Origin: Isochrysis galbana
Lineage: Eukaryota; Haptophyta; Isochrysidales; Isochrysidaceae
Length of the DNA: 64,000 bases
Direction of reading: 5' to 3'
NCBI GenBank assembly: GCA_018136815.1
Contig: CM030932.1
Coordinates: 8,370,001 to 8,434,000 of the forward strand
This document shows, piece by piece, positions 22,573 to 33,060 of this stretch; the stretch's first letter is position 1; each line of letters begins with the position of its first letter. The translations under genes and the position numbers were made by a program. The notes beneath the pieces are model-generated. The model saw only the letters and a program-made list of their open reading frames with translations. It did no database searches and was not told where the DNA came from.

Positions 22573-22722
22573 CCCATGCGATCATACAACGAGACGGGCG
22601 GGGAGCCGCCTGATGGCGGGGGGAGAAGGGCTGGGAGCGTGGGGGTGTAGAAAGTTTTCCTACGTGAGTAGAAAGTAGAGGGTCCACGGCTGCGTGCGCG
22701 GTGAGACTATTAAAAGGTTTAA
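22560..22722 (+). mobile_element. LINE-type 3' end fragment
   Basis: The sequence from GCCTGATGGCGGGGGGAGAA to GAGACTATTAAAAGGTTT is almost identical to 39120-39241. It resembles the 3' terminus of the LINE at 48.1 kb (AGAATATTAAGAAGTTT). Confidence 0.6.
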
Positions 22723-22853
22723 TTTAATCATTCTTCGCTTGCAGTAGGTTTCCTGCAATTGACTTTATCATCATAAGACATACATAGCTCTGAGAAGCAA
22801 AACGACAAATACAATAAGACATTTTTGTGAGAAGTCATTTTCATTTTAATATA

Positions 22854-23772
22854 ATTTATAATCAATGTTATATCCTAGCCAACCCCACTAGCTAATTGGA
22901 CACAACTTTCCCGTCCCGGAATCCCGCCATGCCTGACGAGCCAGGTGTCCGAGTGCTACCGGGGGAAGGGGACACTGCCCCCTCCCCTCGATATTTGTCC
23001 TCCCCCCAGTGCACGCACCGACCCCGCGCACCCCAGCACGTCCTCTCTCTCCTCGAGTCCACGCTGGGGGAAAACCCCTTTCGGGTAAAAACAACGCAGG
23101 GGGGGGGGGGGGCTCTCGTGAATGGGAGCCCAGAAGCGCTAATCTCTCCTCGCCGAAGCGAGTGGTCGCGGCGAGCCGCGGCCCTTCCCTCCTGGTTCTA
23201 GTGCCCCCGTCTTCTCCTACCCAAACGGGGTGAGAAGACACGTAAACGCCGGAGGGGAGAGCTGCCACTCCCCCCTCCCCAAGACACGTAAACGCCGGAG
23301 GGGAGAGCTGCCACTCCCCCCTCCCCTCCCTCTTCCCTCTTCCTCCTCTCTTCCCTGCGGCGGGGGCCCATGGCGCGCGCCTGCGGCCCCTCTTCAGGTC
23401 CCCAGGAGGCCTGCAGGGGCCTGGGAGCACAGCTCAGGGGGCAGGTGAGGCTGGGGCATGGCCCTGGCCCCTCCTGCCTCTCCCTCGCTGGCTCTCGAGC
23501 CCCTGCCGGTCGACAGGAGCTGGCTGGGGGCTCCTGATCAGGAGGGCCCAGGGGGAGGAGGGGTTGGTCAGAGCGAGAAGCAGGCCAACGTGGGCCAGGG
23601 CGTGCGATCTGTGCCCGACTCTCAGGGAGAGTCTGGGCAGTCTGGGTGAGTCCCCCCTACATGCCAAGAGGCAGCGCAGGGGGGTGGATGGTTCTCGCCC
23701 CCCATGAGGGGAGTCGAGAGAGTGGGGGGGGCGCGAGGCCCCCCTCCATGGCGACCAATCATAAGATTAGTG
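22854..23772 (-). mobile_element. Hairpin-headed retroposon, full-length copy B
   Basis: Minus-strand copy flanked by the 18-bp direct repeat CATTTTCATTTTAATATA (22836-22853 and 23773-23790). It starts with hairpin ACTAATC-TTAT-GATTGGT (stem with one G:T pair; different sequence from copy A but same loop), then CGCCATGG. It ends GGATATAACATTGATTATAAAT. 919 bp. The 3' two thirds are highly similar to copy A in opposite orientation, giving a large inverted repeat around the 22.2-22.85 kb loop. Confidence 0.85.
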
Positions 23773-23794
23773 CATTTTCATTTTAATATACGTA

Positions 23795-25207
23795 TTAGAA
23801 AAAAAGAGCCGCTCACCTTCTTGCTTGGAGTAGTAACGCGCTTTTGGGGGGGCGCGGTTTTCGAGGACACCCTGCTTCTCACGTGTGCGGAGCGTCCGCC
23901 CACGCAAACAAAGAAGATCTCTAATCTCGAGCCTGTGAATTTATCAGCTGTCCAACTCGTGCATGTGGGCTTGTATCTCGTATGGGCTAACTCTAGGGCC
24001 CCATCCCTGTGCGCGCGGCACACCTCTGAAAATTTATATCGAGGCACGAGGCCAGAAGATTCCGGCGCAAGCGCAGCCAACACGGCGCGAGCGAGTGGAA
24101 TGGGGGGACCATGGGCATGGGGTGTCACGAGCCGGAGCGTTTGTGAATCCATCGCAATCAGCGGTCCTATGAAGTGTGAAGGTGCCATCGGCACCTTTCT
24201 CACCCGTGGGCATCGCCACAAATGGCCGTGGCGGCCGCGCTTCCCTCTGGTAGGCATGCAATCCAACAACGACAGCGACGGCCGCCATCGCCATTCCCGT
24301 CCCTACAAGTACTTCTGATCTTTCACGTCAACATGAAAATAAAATTTCGCGTGAGTAGCTCGCCTCCCGCCCCCCCCCCCCCCACTTTTCACTGTGAGCC
24401 CGAGAAACTTCCCAATCTGTGGAGACGATCTCAAGCCTATCTGAGTGCTACGCCAGCCGAGATCCCCGGGGGCCAGAGATGTACGATTTACATCAATCAC
24501 CCTGTTTGACTTTCGACTTTGGCGTCTCACATCTCACACCCACACCACTCGAGGCACGGGCCCTCGAAAGTCACCACTCGAGAGACTTTCGAGGGCCCTG
24601 CTATGGGCACTCGAATGCCTCGGGTGGAACCACTCCTCGATTAGCGAGGGAGAGATTTCAGATTCAACTCGCCAGCCTCGCAACACCTTCAGCAGGGGTG
24701 GGTGGGGAATACTTCGATTTATGTGATCGCAAGTATGCGCAAGCACAACTGCCAGTCACAAAATGGATTCAAATGATCAACGAAGTCAATGATTCTCCGG
24801 AGGGTTGCTACTATTGAGCATGCTCAAGGAGAAGCTATGAATTCAGATGTTCTAACCTCCAGTCTAGGTGTGCAACAAGAAGATTTGTCTAAGAAGTCGG
24901 TGGTCGAACGGAAATAGTATGCAAAGCAGGCGTGGCGGTGTCCACGGAATGGACGCAGTTGCAGCGAGCGGGACGGTAAAGTCGTAGCACCACCGCGACA
25001 GGAAGCGTGGATAGCTGAGCCAATCAAATAAGCCCGATCAATACGCCCTCTCCTCAAGCTCCAATGACATGTTTGCAACCTTGGCGCCGGGGTGTGCTTG
25101 CTCACAGCCGCCAATCGTCACATCGATAGGAAGAATAATTGCGCGCTATGCACTGAACGTACGGGTGTCGATTTGCGGAAGGCGGCGAAGGCATGCATGG
25201 ACGACGC
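23795..25207. other. Intergenic region without a supported gene
   Basis: Short open frames only; none resembles a family. Contains a poly-C tract (24371-24384), the 24558 hairpin, and 3' flank of the START-like gene. Confidence 0.35.
24558..24598. repeat. Perfect 15-bp-stem hairpin
   Basis: GGGCCCTCGAAAGTC (24558-24572) pairs with GACTTTCGAGGGCCC (24584-24598) across an 11-nt loop. No gene boundary is seen next to it; role unknown. Confidence 0.7.
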
Positions 25208-26713
25208 CTACGCAGCGGCTACCAACGTCGGCCCGTGGATAGGAAGCTTCTCGACGGCAACGCCCGGTGGTGATACGTGGTTAGAGCGTTCCTTCATTGG
25301 ATCAAAGAAGCTGTTTGGCCCTAAAGCCACAGGTTTTGGCTTGGCGATGTACGAATTTATTTTGTCGACCTCAGCCTCAGTGATTGCAAGCGCGAGCGCC
25401 TTGTCCTTCTCACCCCGATTAGTGAAGAGCTCGATGGCGTTGACGCGAAGAATGGAGTCACGCAAGTCTTCCTTTTGTTCCTCCGTGGTCGCGAGCTTTT
25501 CCGCCGATACCCAGTCGTAGGCTTGGATCGCACGCACGAACTCGAGCGCCATATCCTCCTCCATAAGTGCCTTTTGAGATTGCGCCTTGTGCACACCCAG
25601 GGAATAATGCTCGGCTCTGGGTGCTGTCGCATCCTCTTCATCATGAGGCGCACTCAACCCAAGCTGCTGCTTCAAAATGTGATAGAAACCGTGTTTGTCC
25701 TCAAGGACGCGCTGGCGAAAGGGCTCCTTCGTCTTTTCGCTCGTGAGCAATGGAAGAGTCCGTCGAAAGACTTTTGGAGTCACCCAGCGCACGAGCGATG
25801 GAGGAACAAGCCAGTTTGGAATCGGGATGCGTGTCTTCATGTAGATGGTCACATCGGCCTTACCATCATTTCGTGGCGTGATGACCCAAGCGCAGCCATC
25901 AAGCTGCATCCGCTTCCGCCGTTTCTGCGGCGGCAGTACGTTCCAGCCGCGGTGGATCTTGGAGTCTTCCTCCGGTGGCGAGCGCGCGAAGCCCACGATG
26001 GCGCCATCGGGGCGAACAAACGCGACGGCGACTGCAATCGAGTCCACCCCAGGGAAGGGTCCCCACGGTTCGATGCCAATGTGGTAGACAATATTGTTGG
26101 GCTCGAACTCGTGGATGATAGAGACCGTCTCGAGCCTCGGGAGACCAGGCCACCGGGGGAGGGGGATCAGATCTGGCTCGCGAACCAGCGCACAAATCTC
26201 TATCATCGAAAGGGGGAGCGCCGTCATGTGCTGAGTGGCACATGCAACAAACGCACTCTCCCAGTTGATGGAGAGCTCATAGTGACATCCATCCTTGTCG
26301 CACGTGGCCACAATGTCGGCATCTGCTCCTGTCGCACCCATTGATTGGATCAGCTTGGCTGCTTCCTCGAGCTCCGCCCGTTGCAGGCGTGTGGTCTCTG
26401 CAGAGAGTGCCCCATGCGAGAGGCGCATGTTGGTGCCCGCGGGCGCAAGGCCTTCGCCGAGCAACGCTGCATAGCTGTGGCATATCGCGTCGGCGGAGGC
26501 TTCCGGCTCAAGAGGCTCCTGATCGTTCGGCTCGGCCTCGATCGTAGTGCTCGTCCCGTCTGCCTCTTCTTGGTCTGGCAACCCCGGCTTGCTCTCCTCG
26601 ACGTTGACGTCGACGGTGGCGCCGAAGAACTCATGCAGGCGATGTGAAGTAACCTGCTCTTCCTCCTTCTTGGTGAGCGTATGGTGCCGCCTCTTGGATC
26701 CGCAGGCACCCAT
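25208..26713 (-). CDS. START/SRPBCC-like lipid-binding-domain protein, N-myristoylation signal
   Basis: Single exon, 501 residues from ATG 26713. The start MGACGSKRR fits an N-myristoylation site (Gly2, Ser6) with adjacent palmitoylatable Cys4, predicting membrane attachment; this supports choosing this ATG over the longer low-complexity extension. Residues ~1-100 are acidic and disordered. The folded region, about 110-390, has VSIIHEFEPNNIVYHIGIEP, PFPGVDSIAVAVAFVRPDG, PPQKRRKRMQLDGCAWVITP and KTRIPIPNWLVPPSLVRWVT. The 'EPWGPFPGVDS ... GCAWVITP ... IPNWLVP' pattern is that of START-like proteins found widely in protists. The C-terminal ~100 residues form a charged helical region. Likely role: lipid binding at a membrane. 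Ligand unknown. Confidence 0.75.
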   Translation of the reverse strand: MGACGSKRRHHTLTKKEEEQVTSHRLHEFFGATVDVNVEESKPGLPDQEEADGTSTTIEAEPNDQEPLEPEASADAICHSYAALLGEGLAPAGTNMRLSHGALSAETTRLQRAELEEAAKLIQSMGATGADADIVATCDKDGCHYELSINWESAFVACATQHMTALPLSMIEICALVREPDLIPLPRWPGLPRLETVSIIHEFEPNNIVYHIGIEPWGPFPGVDSIAVAVAFVRPDGAIVGFARSPPEEDSKIHRGWNVLPPQKRRKRMQLDGCAWVITPRNDGKADVTIYMKTRIPIPNWLVPPSLVRWVTPKVFRRTLPLLTSEKTKEPFRQRVLEDKHGFYHILKQQLGLSAPHDEEDATAPRAEHYSLGVHKAQSQKALMEEDMALEFVRAIQAYDWVSAEKLATTEEQKEDLRDSILRVNAIELFTNRGEKDKALALAITEAEVDKINSYIAKPKPVALGPNSFFDPMKERSNHVSPPGVAVEKLPIHGPTLVAAA

Positions 26714-28137
26714 CGGAGTGAGTGGGCGTGCGGGGCGGGAGGCACAGGCAGAGAGCGGAGGGGAGAATGGGGCGGGAGAGAGGAGGCGGGCGGAGCGGCG
26801 GCCGGCAGGAAGGAAGCGACGGTCGACCACCGCTTTTGAGGGGCGCGGGGGGAGGGAAGGAAACCTGAGCGAGGAGAAGAGAAAGAATCTCTCTCTCCCC
26901 TCAATCTTCTCCCTCTCTCTCAATCGTCAAAAGAGGTTCACAGATTTCAGCAGAGAAGAGAAGAAAACTACCGTACTCCTACTCCTACTCGTCTAGTTTT
27001 TGTGAAGGCAGATTATCCGCTCTCTTCTTCTTTTATCTCTCCTGGCCCAAGGTAGTGTACTAGACCTCTTGGCCCACCACCACCCCGGGACAACGAGGAC
27101 AAAGGAAAGAAGGGGGGGGGAGGGAAGAAAGCAAAGGTGGGCGAGAGAGGGGAAGGGGAAGGGTGATGGACAAAGAGAGCGCTACTCCTAGAGCTTAACC
27201 TTAGTATGTGCATAGTCCGCGAGGCGGACGGGCATTGCTCATTGCGATGATCACATATGTAGTAGTAGTAGTATGTACAAGTAGAAATATGTGGAGCCTC
27301 TAGGGGCCCTGGGAGGGCTATCGGCTCTAGGCTCTAGGGGCCGTTGAGGACACATGTGCGATCCCTGCGGCCTTGAGACAACTTTTTAGCTAGCATCAGC
27401 ATCTAGCATCCTCGGGCTTGGGCTTGGCGGTAATGAATGTCTCGTTTGGGCCGCCGAAATGTAAATGTCTCGTCGCCTCTCGCAAAAATATGCGGAAAAT
27501 ATCCCGGATGACTGTCAGTGCGTAAGCTTACATCACATCAGTACTTATACTTATACTTACATGAGTACTAGTACTAACATCAGCCTACGCGCTTACGCGC
27601 TTACGCTTACGTTCTAAAACAAAACCATATCATAATAACTACTAACCACTAACAACGGGTATTGCTACTACTCGTTAGCCCGGTCACTCACTATGGGGGT
27701 GCGGAGGGCACCAGCTGCAATGGGTAAATGAAGGGCTAAATAAGCTCCCTATAGGTTCCGGTAGGATGGATCAGCAAAAAAAAGTGGGGGTTCTCCGGCG
27801 AAATTTTCGAAATATACTGTCGCATTCGCGAATCGACACTCGTTAGGCTTCGCTCTTCTCTTCGTCGTTCGGTATTTATCGTTATAATCCTCTCGTTCTC
27901 GTTCTCGGTCAAAAGCTTCGCTTGGATGCATGGGATCGGGGGTTGTGGAGCGCCCTCTCTCTTCCTCTCGAAAGAGAAGGGAAGTTTCCCCACCTCTCTT
28001 CCTCCCAGGCGCCTCGCAGATAGGTTTAATTTGCTATCTCCCCTGCGGTTCTTTATCTGCTTCTGGGGGCAATCAGGTTTAATTTGCGACCTCTTCGTAT
28101 CTCCCCCTTAGGCACATCGCACTCCTTTCGTCTTATT
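26714..28137. other. Intergenic, no gene seen
   Basis: GA-rich leader next to the START-like gene, then AT-richer DNA with short direct repeats (TACGCGCTTACGCGCTTACG near 27590). A GTCCGCGAGGCGGAC palindrome at about 27208-27222 recurs at 61825-61840. Confidence 0.4.
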
Positions 28138-28494
28138 TGGTAGGTCTCTTGGAATCTTGTGCAGCAGGATTGCCCCTCGTTTCCGTTATGGTGCGATTCC
28201 CGTTCCAGACAAGATCGCCGACAGATCGCCCTTTGATCGTCGTCCGTCGTTGTCTGATCGGAGTGTTTGGGTTTGATTTCAGTCGAGTTATGTGAGAAAG
28301 TCGTGGGGCGAGAGTCGGGGTGTTTTCCTGGGTGTCTCTGTCCGTCGTCCTGTCGTCAGTCGTCATCCGTCGTCGTTCTCGCTCTCGTCGCTCTCGCTCT
28401 CGTAACACTCGTACCCAACAAACTCGCCTCGCCTCGCCAGCCCCTGCCATCACAGCCCTCCTCTCACTCGCCCTCGCCTCTCGCCGCTCGTTCC

Positions 28495-30033
28495 ATGTCG
28501 TTCTCGCCGCCGTCCTCGCCCTCGCTCAAGCCCGCCTGCCCGCCTTCCTCTGCTGACGGGCTTCAGCCCGTCATCGTCTCCGAAGTCGTCTCCTCCGCCG
28601 CGCCTGCCGCCGGCATGCCTCCTTCCTCATTGCCCTCAGGCCCTAAGGGCCTTCCCAATTCGTCAGGTGTAGAATCCTTCCCGGTGCGTCCCGCGCTGGA
28701 CGTCTCAATGGGGGTCACCTCCACCTCTGCAGAGTCGGGCACCATGCCTGCCCTGCCCCCTTTCCCCTCTCCGGACGGTCATCCACCACCACCTTCACAG
28801 GGGGAGGTGATGCCCTCCCTCGCCTCGCCTCCTGATCTCACTGCGGCCCCGCCGCCAACATCTCCGCCTTCGCCGCCGGAGTCCGTTGGAGGCAGGTCCA
28901 AGCCCGAGTCTTTCCAGGGTGAGGATAATCCTCTGGAAGGATTCCTCCCCTCTTCTCGCGCATGTCTCGAGGCACCGCCACCATTACCATCGGACTCGGA
29001 GGCCGCCTACGAGCCCTACCATCCCTCGCTCGAACGCCTCTCGGTCGCCTCGGTCGCCCCAAGTCAGCCGTCTCGTTGTGGAGAGGCCCCGGGCCTGCTG
29101 CCCGACTCCCTTCTTCATCTCTCTCCTTCTCCACCGTCTGCTACGGCTCCGCCGCCAACCTCTTCGGCTTCACCGGGGCTCAACCCCGTCGAGCTGCGCT
29201 ATATTGAGCTGATGCAGGCCATGGCCGCCCAGTTCTCTCAGCAACTCGCTGCGGTCACCAGCGCGATTGAGCGGGGCCGACTCCCTCCTGCTCCAGTCCA
29301 GGCAGCCAGCCCGCCTCCACCTCCATCCGACGATGGCGGCGAAAATGTTTTGCCTCCACCACCGCCGCTCCCTCACTCATCATCGAAATCTAAGAAGACT
29401 CATAAAGACAAGAAGAAGGACCGCCGCCGCCGCCGCTACAGCTCCCCGACCTCTTCGTCCTCCTCGTCCTCGTCTCCGGTCTCCAGCCCGCGTTCATCTA
29501 ACTCCTCGTCGACCAGCGTTTCGGATTGTGATGGATCCTCCGAGTCTACGGACTCGCGTCGCAAGCCTCGTCGCGCCAAGGGTAGTCATTATGCTGCCTC
29601 AGGCAAAGGTTATCATACTAAGGAGGGACGGCCGTCTATGATGGCCCCCGAAGGATTACATTCTAACTCTCGCCGATCTCTCCGTCCCCCCGCCTCTAAG
29701 TCTAAACCAGGCCATCACAGGAGCCGGGAGAGTCGACGTCATGCTAAACGTCACGCCGCTCCTCCCGCGGACCCAGCCCTGTCCGATGAACCGGACATTC
29801 TTGAGCAGTGGTTGCGCCACTATGGGCGCCACGGCAAAGCCTATTCCGATTCCGCTAGTGCCCCACTCGAATACCAGGTGATGGCGGCTCGGGAGGTCCC
29901 CTCGGGTGAGTCCTGGCACGCTCGCATCATTTACACAACTCGCACCCTTACGAAATGGGTACACGCTCGTACGTTCGTCCGCACTAAGGGCGGCACTCGC
30001 GATGCTAAGTCTAGCCTCGAGAGCCTCCAGTAG
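28495..30033 (+). CDS. Retrotransposon gag-like protein (Pro/Ser-rich, SR-type tract)
   Basis: 512-residue frame from ATG 28495; the leader and first ~55 residues are repeated at 1647-1935 and (minus) 30880-31075, so it is multicopy. Composition: Pro/Ser-rich N-terminal half; a helical patch SPGLNPVELRYIELMQAMAA around residue 230; a basic tract KKTHKDKKKDRRRRR then a Ser-rich tract; and a helical C-terminus (DILEQWLRHYGRHGKAYSD, TLTKWVHARTFVRTK). After the stop the adjacent frame carries FLCEGEPEIPDAHRAYLRRL, suggesting a frameshifted continuation to about 30136. Repetition and composition suggest Gag; no zinc knuckle, protease or RT was seen, so the assignment is an inference. Confidence 0.5.
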   Translation: MSFSPPSSPSLKPACPPSSADGLQPVIVSEVVSSAAPAAGMPPSSLPSGPKGLPNSSGVESFPVRPALDVSMGVTSTSAESGTMPALPPFPSPDGHPPPPSQGEVMPSLASPPDLTAAPPPTSPPSPPESVGGRSKPESFQGEDNPLEGFLPSSRACLEAPPPLPSDSEAAYEPYHPSLERLSVASVAPSQPSRCGEAPGLLPDSLLHLSPSPPSATAPPPTSSASPGLNPVELRYIELMQAMAAQFSQQLAAVTSAIERGRLPPAPVQAASPPPPPSDDGGENVLPPPPPLPHSSSKSKKTHKDKKKDRRRRRYSSPTSSSSSSSSPVSSPRSSNSSSTSVSDCDGSSESTDSRRKPRRAKGSHYAASGKGYHTKEGRPSMMAPEGLHSNSRRSLRPPASKSKPGHHRSRESRRHAKRHAAPPADPALSDEPDILEQWLRHYGRHGKAYSDSASAPLEYQVMAAREVPSGESWHARIIYTTRTLTKWVHARTFVRTKGGTRDAKSSLESLQ

Positions 30034-30879
30034 CTGCCCAAACGCTCGCTTCCTTTGCGAGGGCGAGCCGGAGATTCCCGACGCCCACCGCGCCTACCTT
30101 CGTCGTCTCGTCGTCCTCGGCCGCAACCGCCGTTAGGGAATAGGCGAGGCCGCCGCCATATGCTTCGTTGACTTCTCGATTCCTCGGCGGCCTGGACCGC
30201 CACCCCTTTCGCTTCTCAACACTTCTGTCACTCCCGTTCGCGTTTCATTTCGTACCTCTAATGTTTCGCCTCTCCGATCTACGAGCTCGCCGTCCCTCGG
30301 ACCCGTCGCGCCCCAAGGCCAATTGAGGTGTTTCACCTCCCATCGTCCGAGCGAGCGCTTCTCGACGTCAATCGGGCCGTGGCCCTGGGCGTCGGGCCGG
30401 ATCGAATCGAGGCATTCCTGCGGTGCGAGGGGCCAGGACGGGTTAGTACGAGTGTGTGCGACCCTAAAGAACCAGCGTGCGACATACTAGTCACCCCCCA
30501 CCCTGCTCGCGAGAGCTCTAGGCTCTGCATGGCCACCACCTCAGGCCATTCTTCGGCCGATCGCGGGCGATCGGACGTCGCGGAAGCTCCGCGTTTCTAA
30601 GAGTGATGCGCCCCACATTCACTACTCTGATTCCCTCCCGTGAGCGCCCGCCTCAATCTCCCAAAATAGCCCGCCACGCGCGGGGGAAGGGAGGGGGGTC
30701 ACTTACCGACGCCATTGCCCTTCGTGGGGCGGGAGGGGGTCGTTCGGAGGGGGGAGGGAGTTGGCGGGGCAGGTAGGGGGGGGACCCTAAGGAATCCTTG
30801 GACACCCAGGGGAGGTGGGAAATAGTGGTTAAAATGAGTGAGTGACCGGGCTATACTCGTCTATCGTCTACTCGTCTTC

Positions 30880-31075
30880 GGGCTCGTGTCGGAGTGACGA
30901 ATTGGCATGCATGGCTGCATGGCCCATGGGGTCTGAGGGCAATGGCAATGAGGAGGGAGGCAAGCCGGCGGCAGGCGCGGCGGAGGAGACGACTTCGGAG
31001 ACGCTGACTGGCTGAAGCCCGTCAGCAGAGGAAGGCAGGCAGGTAGGCAGGCGGGCTTGAGAGAGGGCGAGGACC
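30880..31075 (-). pseudogene. Truncated gag start, minus strand
   Basis: The reverse complement reads SSADGLQPVSVSEVVSSAAP and GPCCCTCAGACCCCATGG-type 3' edge, as at 1647-1935 and 28500-28670. Only the N-terminal part remains. Confidence 0.65.
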
Positions 31076-31564
31076 ACATGTGCTGCGCCAGGTCCAGGGC
31101 CCAGGGCGAGGAGCGAGGAGCGAGGAGGGAGTCCTGAGTCCTGAGTCCTGAGTCCTCCACCTCCTGCCTCCTGTGCGGTGTAGGTGTAGGGGAGAGTGGG
31201 CATCCAAGCAGCGAGATCGCTCTTTCAACCGAGTAGAGTGGGAGTACCAGCGGATTCCTTGTTTTGCAGAGCGGTTGTAAGAGGGTTGAAGGAGCTGTTC
31301 CAACGTTCCAACACTCCTCAAACCTTCCAAGAACCTTGTAAAAAACCTCTACTTTCGGGAGAGTCCGCCGATCATCCATTATTCAGTGGCTCGCCCTCTC
31401 GGGCTGTCGCGACGGTGGCGCCGGCGCAGGCGAGGGAGGGGGCGGGGGGCGGGGTGGGGGGGTAGGGAGGTGGACACGGACGGAGAGGGGCGGGGGATTT
31501 CGGGAGGAACGGAAGGAAGGAGGAGGAGGGGAGGGGAAGGGGGAGGCAGTGCACGGTGCGCGCG

Positions 31565-32731
31565 ATGGATCGCCTCTTCATCATGTGTGTGCTCTTTGCT
31601 CAAGCGCAGCTGGCCGAGCAGGAGATCACGCGCGCCTCGTGGCTTGCCCTCAACGAGACGGAGCGAGTGCTGCATTATCTGGACTTGGCTCCGCGCCTGG
31701 GTATCCAATGTCCTAAGGTCGGAATCTCCACGTTCTACTACCCCACGTTGGGCAAGCAACTGCGGGGCGCAATCGCCCTGGCGGACATCATGCCCATGGA
31801 GGAGATCTGCGTCATACCAGAGACGAGGATGATCTCCTTCTTGACTCTAGCAAACACGACCCTTGAACCCCTCACGCGAGTCTCCGTCAAAGGCAACCCT
31901 CTCCAAGGTCACATCTTCGAAGAATGGGAGGTGCTTATGGCACAAAGCGTCCCCCATGGAGTCGCCTCCGGCGTGCCAAGTATTTTTTTCATGCACTTGC
32001 CTCAGCGTGGCCTGACTTGTCGTCAGACAACAGGTATTGCATTCCTGAAGCCCTTGAGTCCTGAAGCCCTTGAGCGGTGCTCGCAGGCCATGGCAATGTC
32101 GTTATTCATCCTTCGTGAGGGTTCGCGCTCGTCGTCTCCTTTCGCTCCTTACATCCTCGCGCTTTTCAATGGCCACGACCCTGACTCTATCCCAAAGACG
32201 TGGTCGCAGAATTCCAGTCGCTTTGCGGCTCTCAACTACGATTTACAGGCCATGGTTCGCAAGTGGCAACTCAAGGTCTCCGTCGTGTATCAGCATATCG
32301 CCGTGCATGTAATCCAAAAATACACCACGCAGCTCTCTGAAGGCGGGGTATGCGGACCCTCTACGACATCGTGCTTGGACTTCTACTCGCTGGAGCGAGT
32401 GATCAAAGTTTTGGCCGTCGTGCAGGCGCGAGATTGGGCGCTCCCGATGCATGGCGTTTACCGGCAATTCCTGGCTCCCCTCATTGACTTGCTGAATTTC
32501 GGGCAAGTGGGCATTCGCGTCCACTTCAACGACAAACGACGTGCATTCATCGCCATTGCGCATAAAGGAGTGAAATCGGGATCGGAGCTCTTGTTCTATT
32601 ACGGGCAATTCTGTAGAGATCAATCTATGCTCATCTACGGTTTCATTCCAGAAGGCTCGAGGCCTTGTCGCAGGGCATCCTTAAATCGACCCAGACGCAA
32701 CAACGGCAAAGCAGCCACATTATCTTCATAA
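31565..32731 (+). CDS. SET-domain protein with signal peptide (SETD3/RLSMT-like)
   Basis: About 388 residues from ATG 31565. Residues 1-20 (MDRLFIMCVLFAQAQLAEQE) look like a signal peptide or start of an organelle presequence. The split SET layout is visible: FILREGSRSSSPFAPYI, then APLIDLLNFGQVGIRVHFND, then SGSELLFYYGQFCRDQSMLI and YGFIPEG. These correspond to the SET catalytic blocks (dl.NH, e....YG) of SETD3/Rubisco-methyltransferase relatives. The usual His after Asn311 is Phe312, so methyltransferase activity is uncertain. A 16-bp tandem duplication (CCTGAAGCCCTTGAGT/C, 32044-32075) lies in frame between blocks, possibly inside a small unannotated intron beginning GTATTT at 31980. Secreted or plastid-targeted SET-like proteins of this kind are common in algae. 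Confidence 0.7.
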   Translation: MDRLFIMCVLFAQAQLAEQEITRASWLALNETERVLHYLDLAPRLGIQCPKVGISTFYYPTLGKQLRGAIALADIMPMEEICVIPETRMISFLTLANTTLEPLTRVSVKGNPLQGHIFEEWEVLMAQSVPHGVASGVPSIFFMHLPQRGLTCRQTTGIAFLKPLSPEALERCSQAMAMSLFILREGSRSSSPFAPYILALFNGHDPDSIPKTWSQNSSRFAALNYDLQAMVRKWQLKVSVVYQHIAVHVIQKYTTQLSEGGVCGPSTTSCLDFYSLERVIKVLAVVQARDWALPMHGVYRQFLAPLIDLLNFGQVGIRVHFNDKRRAFIAIAHKGVKSGSELLFYYGQFCRDQSMLIYGFIPEGSRPCRRASLNRPRRNNGKAATLSS

Positions 32732-32908
32732 ATCTTAAATACCTTTGTGGGAGATTAGCATCGACGGGCGGATGTGGATGTGTGTCTGTGGAAGTGGGGC
32801 CGTGGGTTGAAGTTCGAGGAGCGCGTGCATTTCTCAAGTTGTGGACAATCAATATAACATCTTAAGTAGAGGGAACACTTAGCTACACTTAGCACTCGCA
32901 CTTGTCAA

Positions 32909-32935
32909 CCTACTTCGCTATAGTAGGGGTCATGG
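32909..32935 (+). mobile_element. Isolated retroposon head hairpin
   Basis: CCTACT-TCGCTAT-AGTAGG followed by GGTCATGGGAGGCC matches the head module of the hairpin retroposons. No body follows; probably a very short 3'-truncated remnant. Confidence 0.4.
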
Positions 32936-33060
32936 GAGGCCTATCGTCGCTATCTCCTATCTCGATACTATCTCGTTGAATTTATTAATTTTTACTACTA
33001 ATTTTTATGGGTCGCGGTGCGACAAAGGGACAGGAATAGTGCTCACTCAAGACAGAACTC

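Noticed and set aside
24419..24817. 132-codon plus-strand frame
   Set aside because: No ATG at its start, passes through the 24558 hairpin, no family resemblance.
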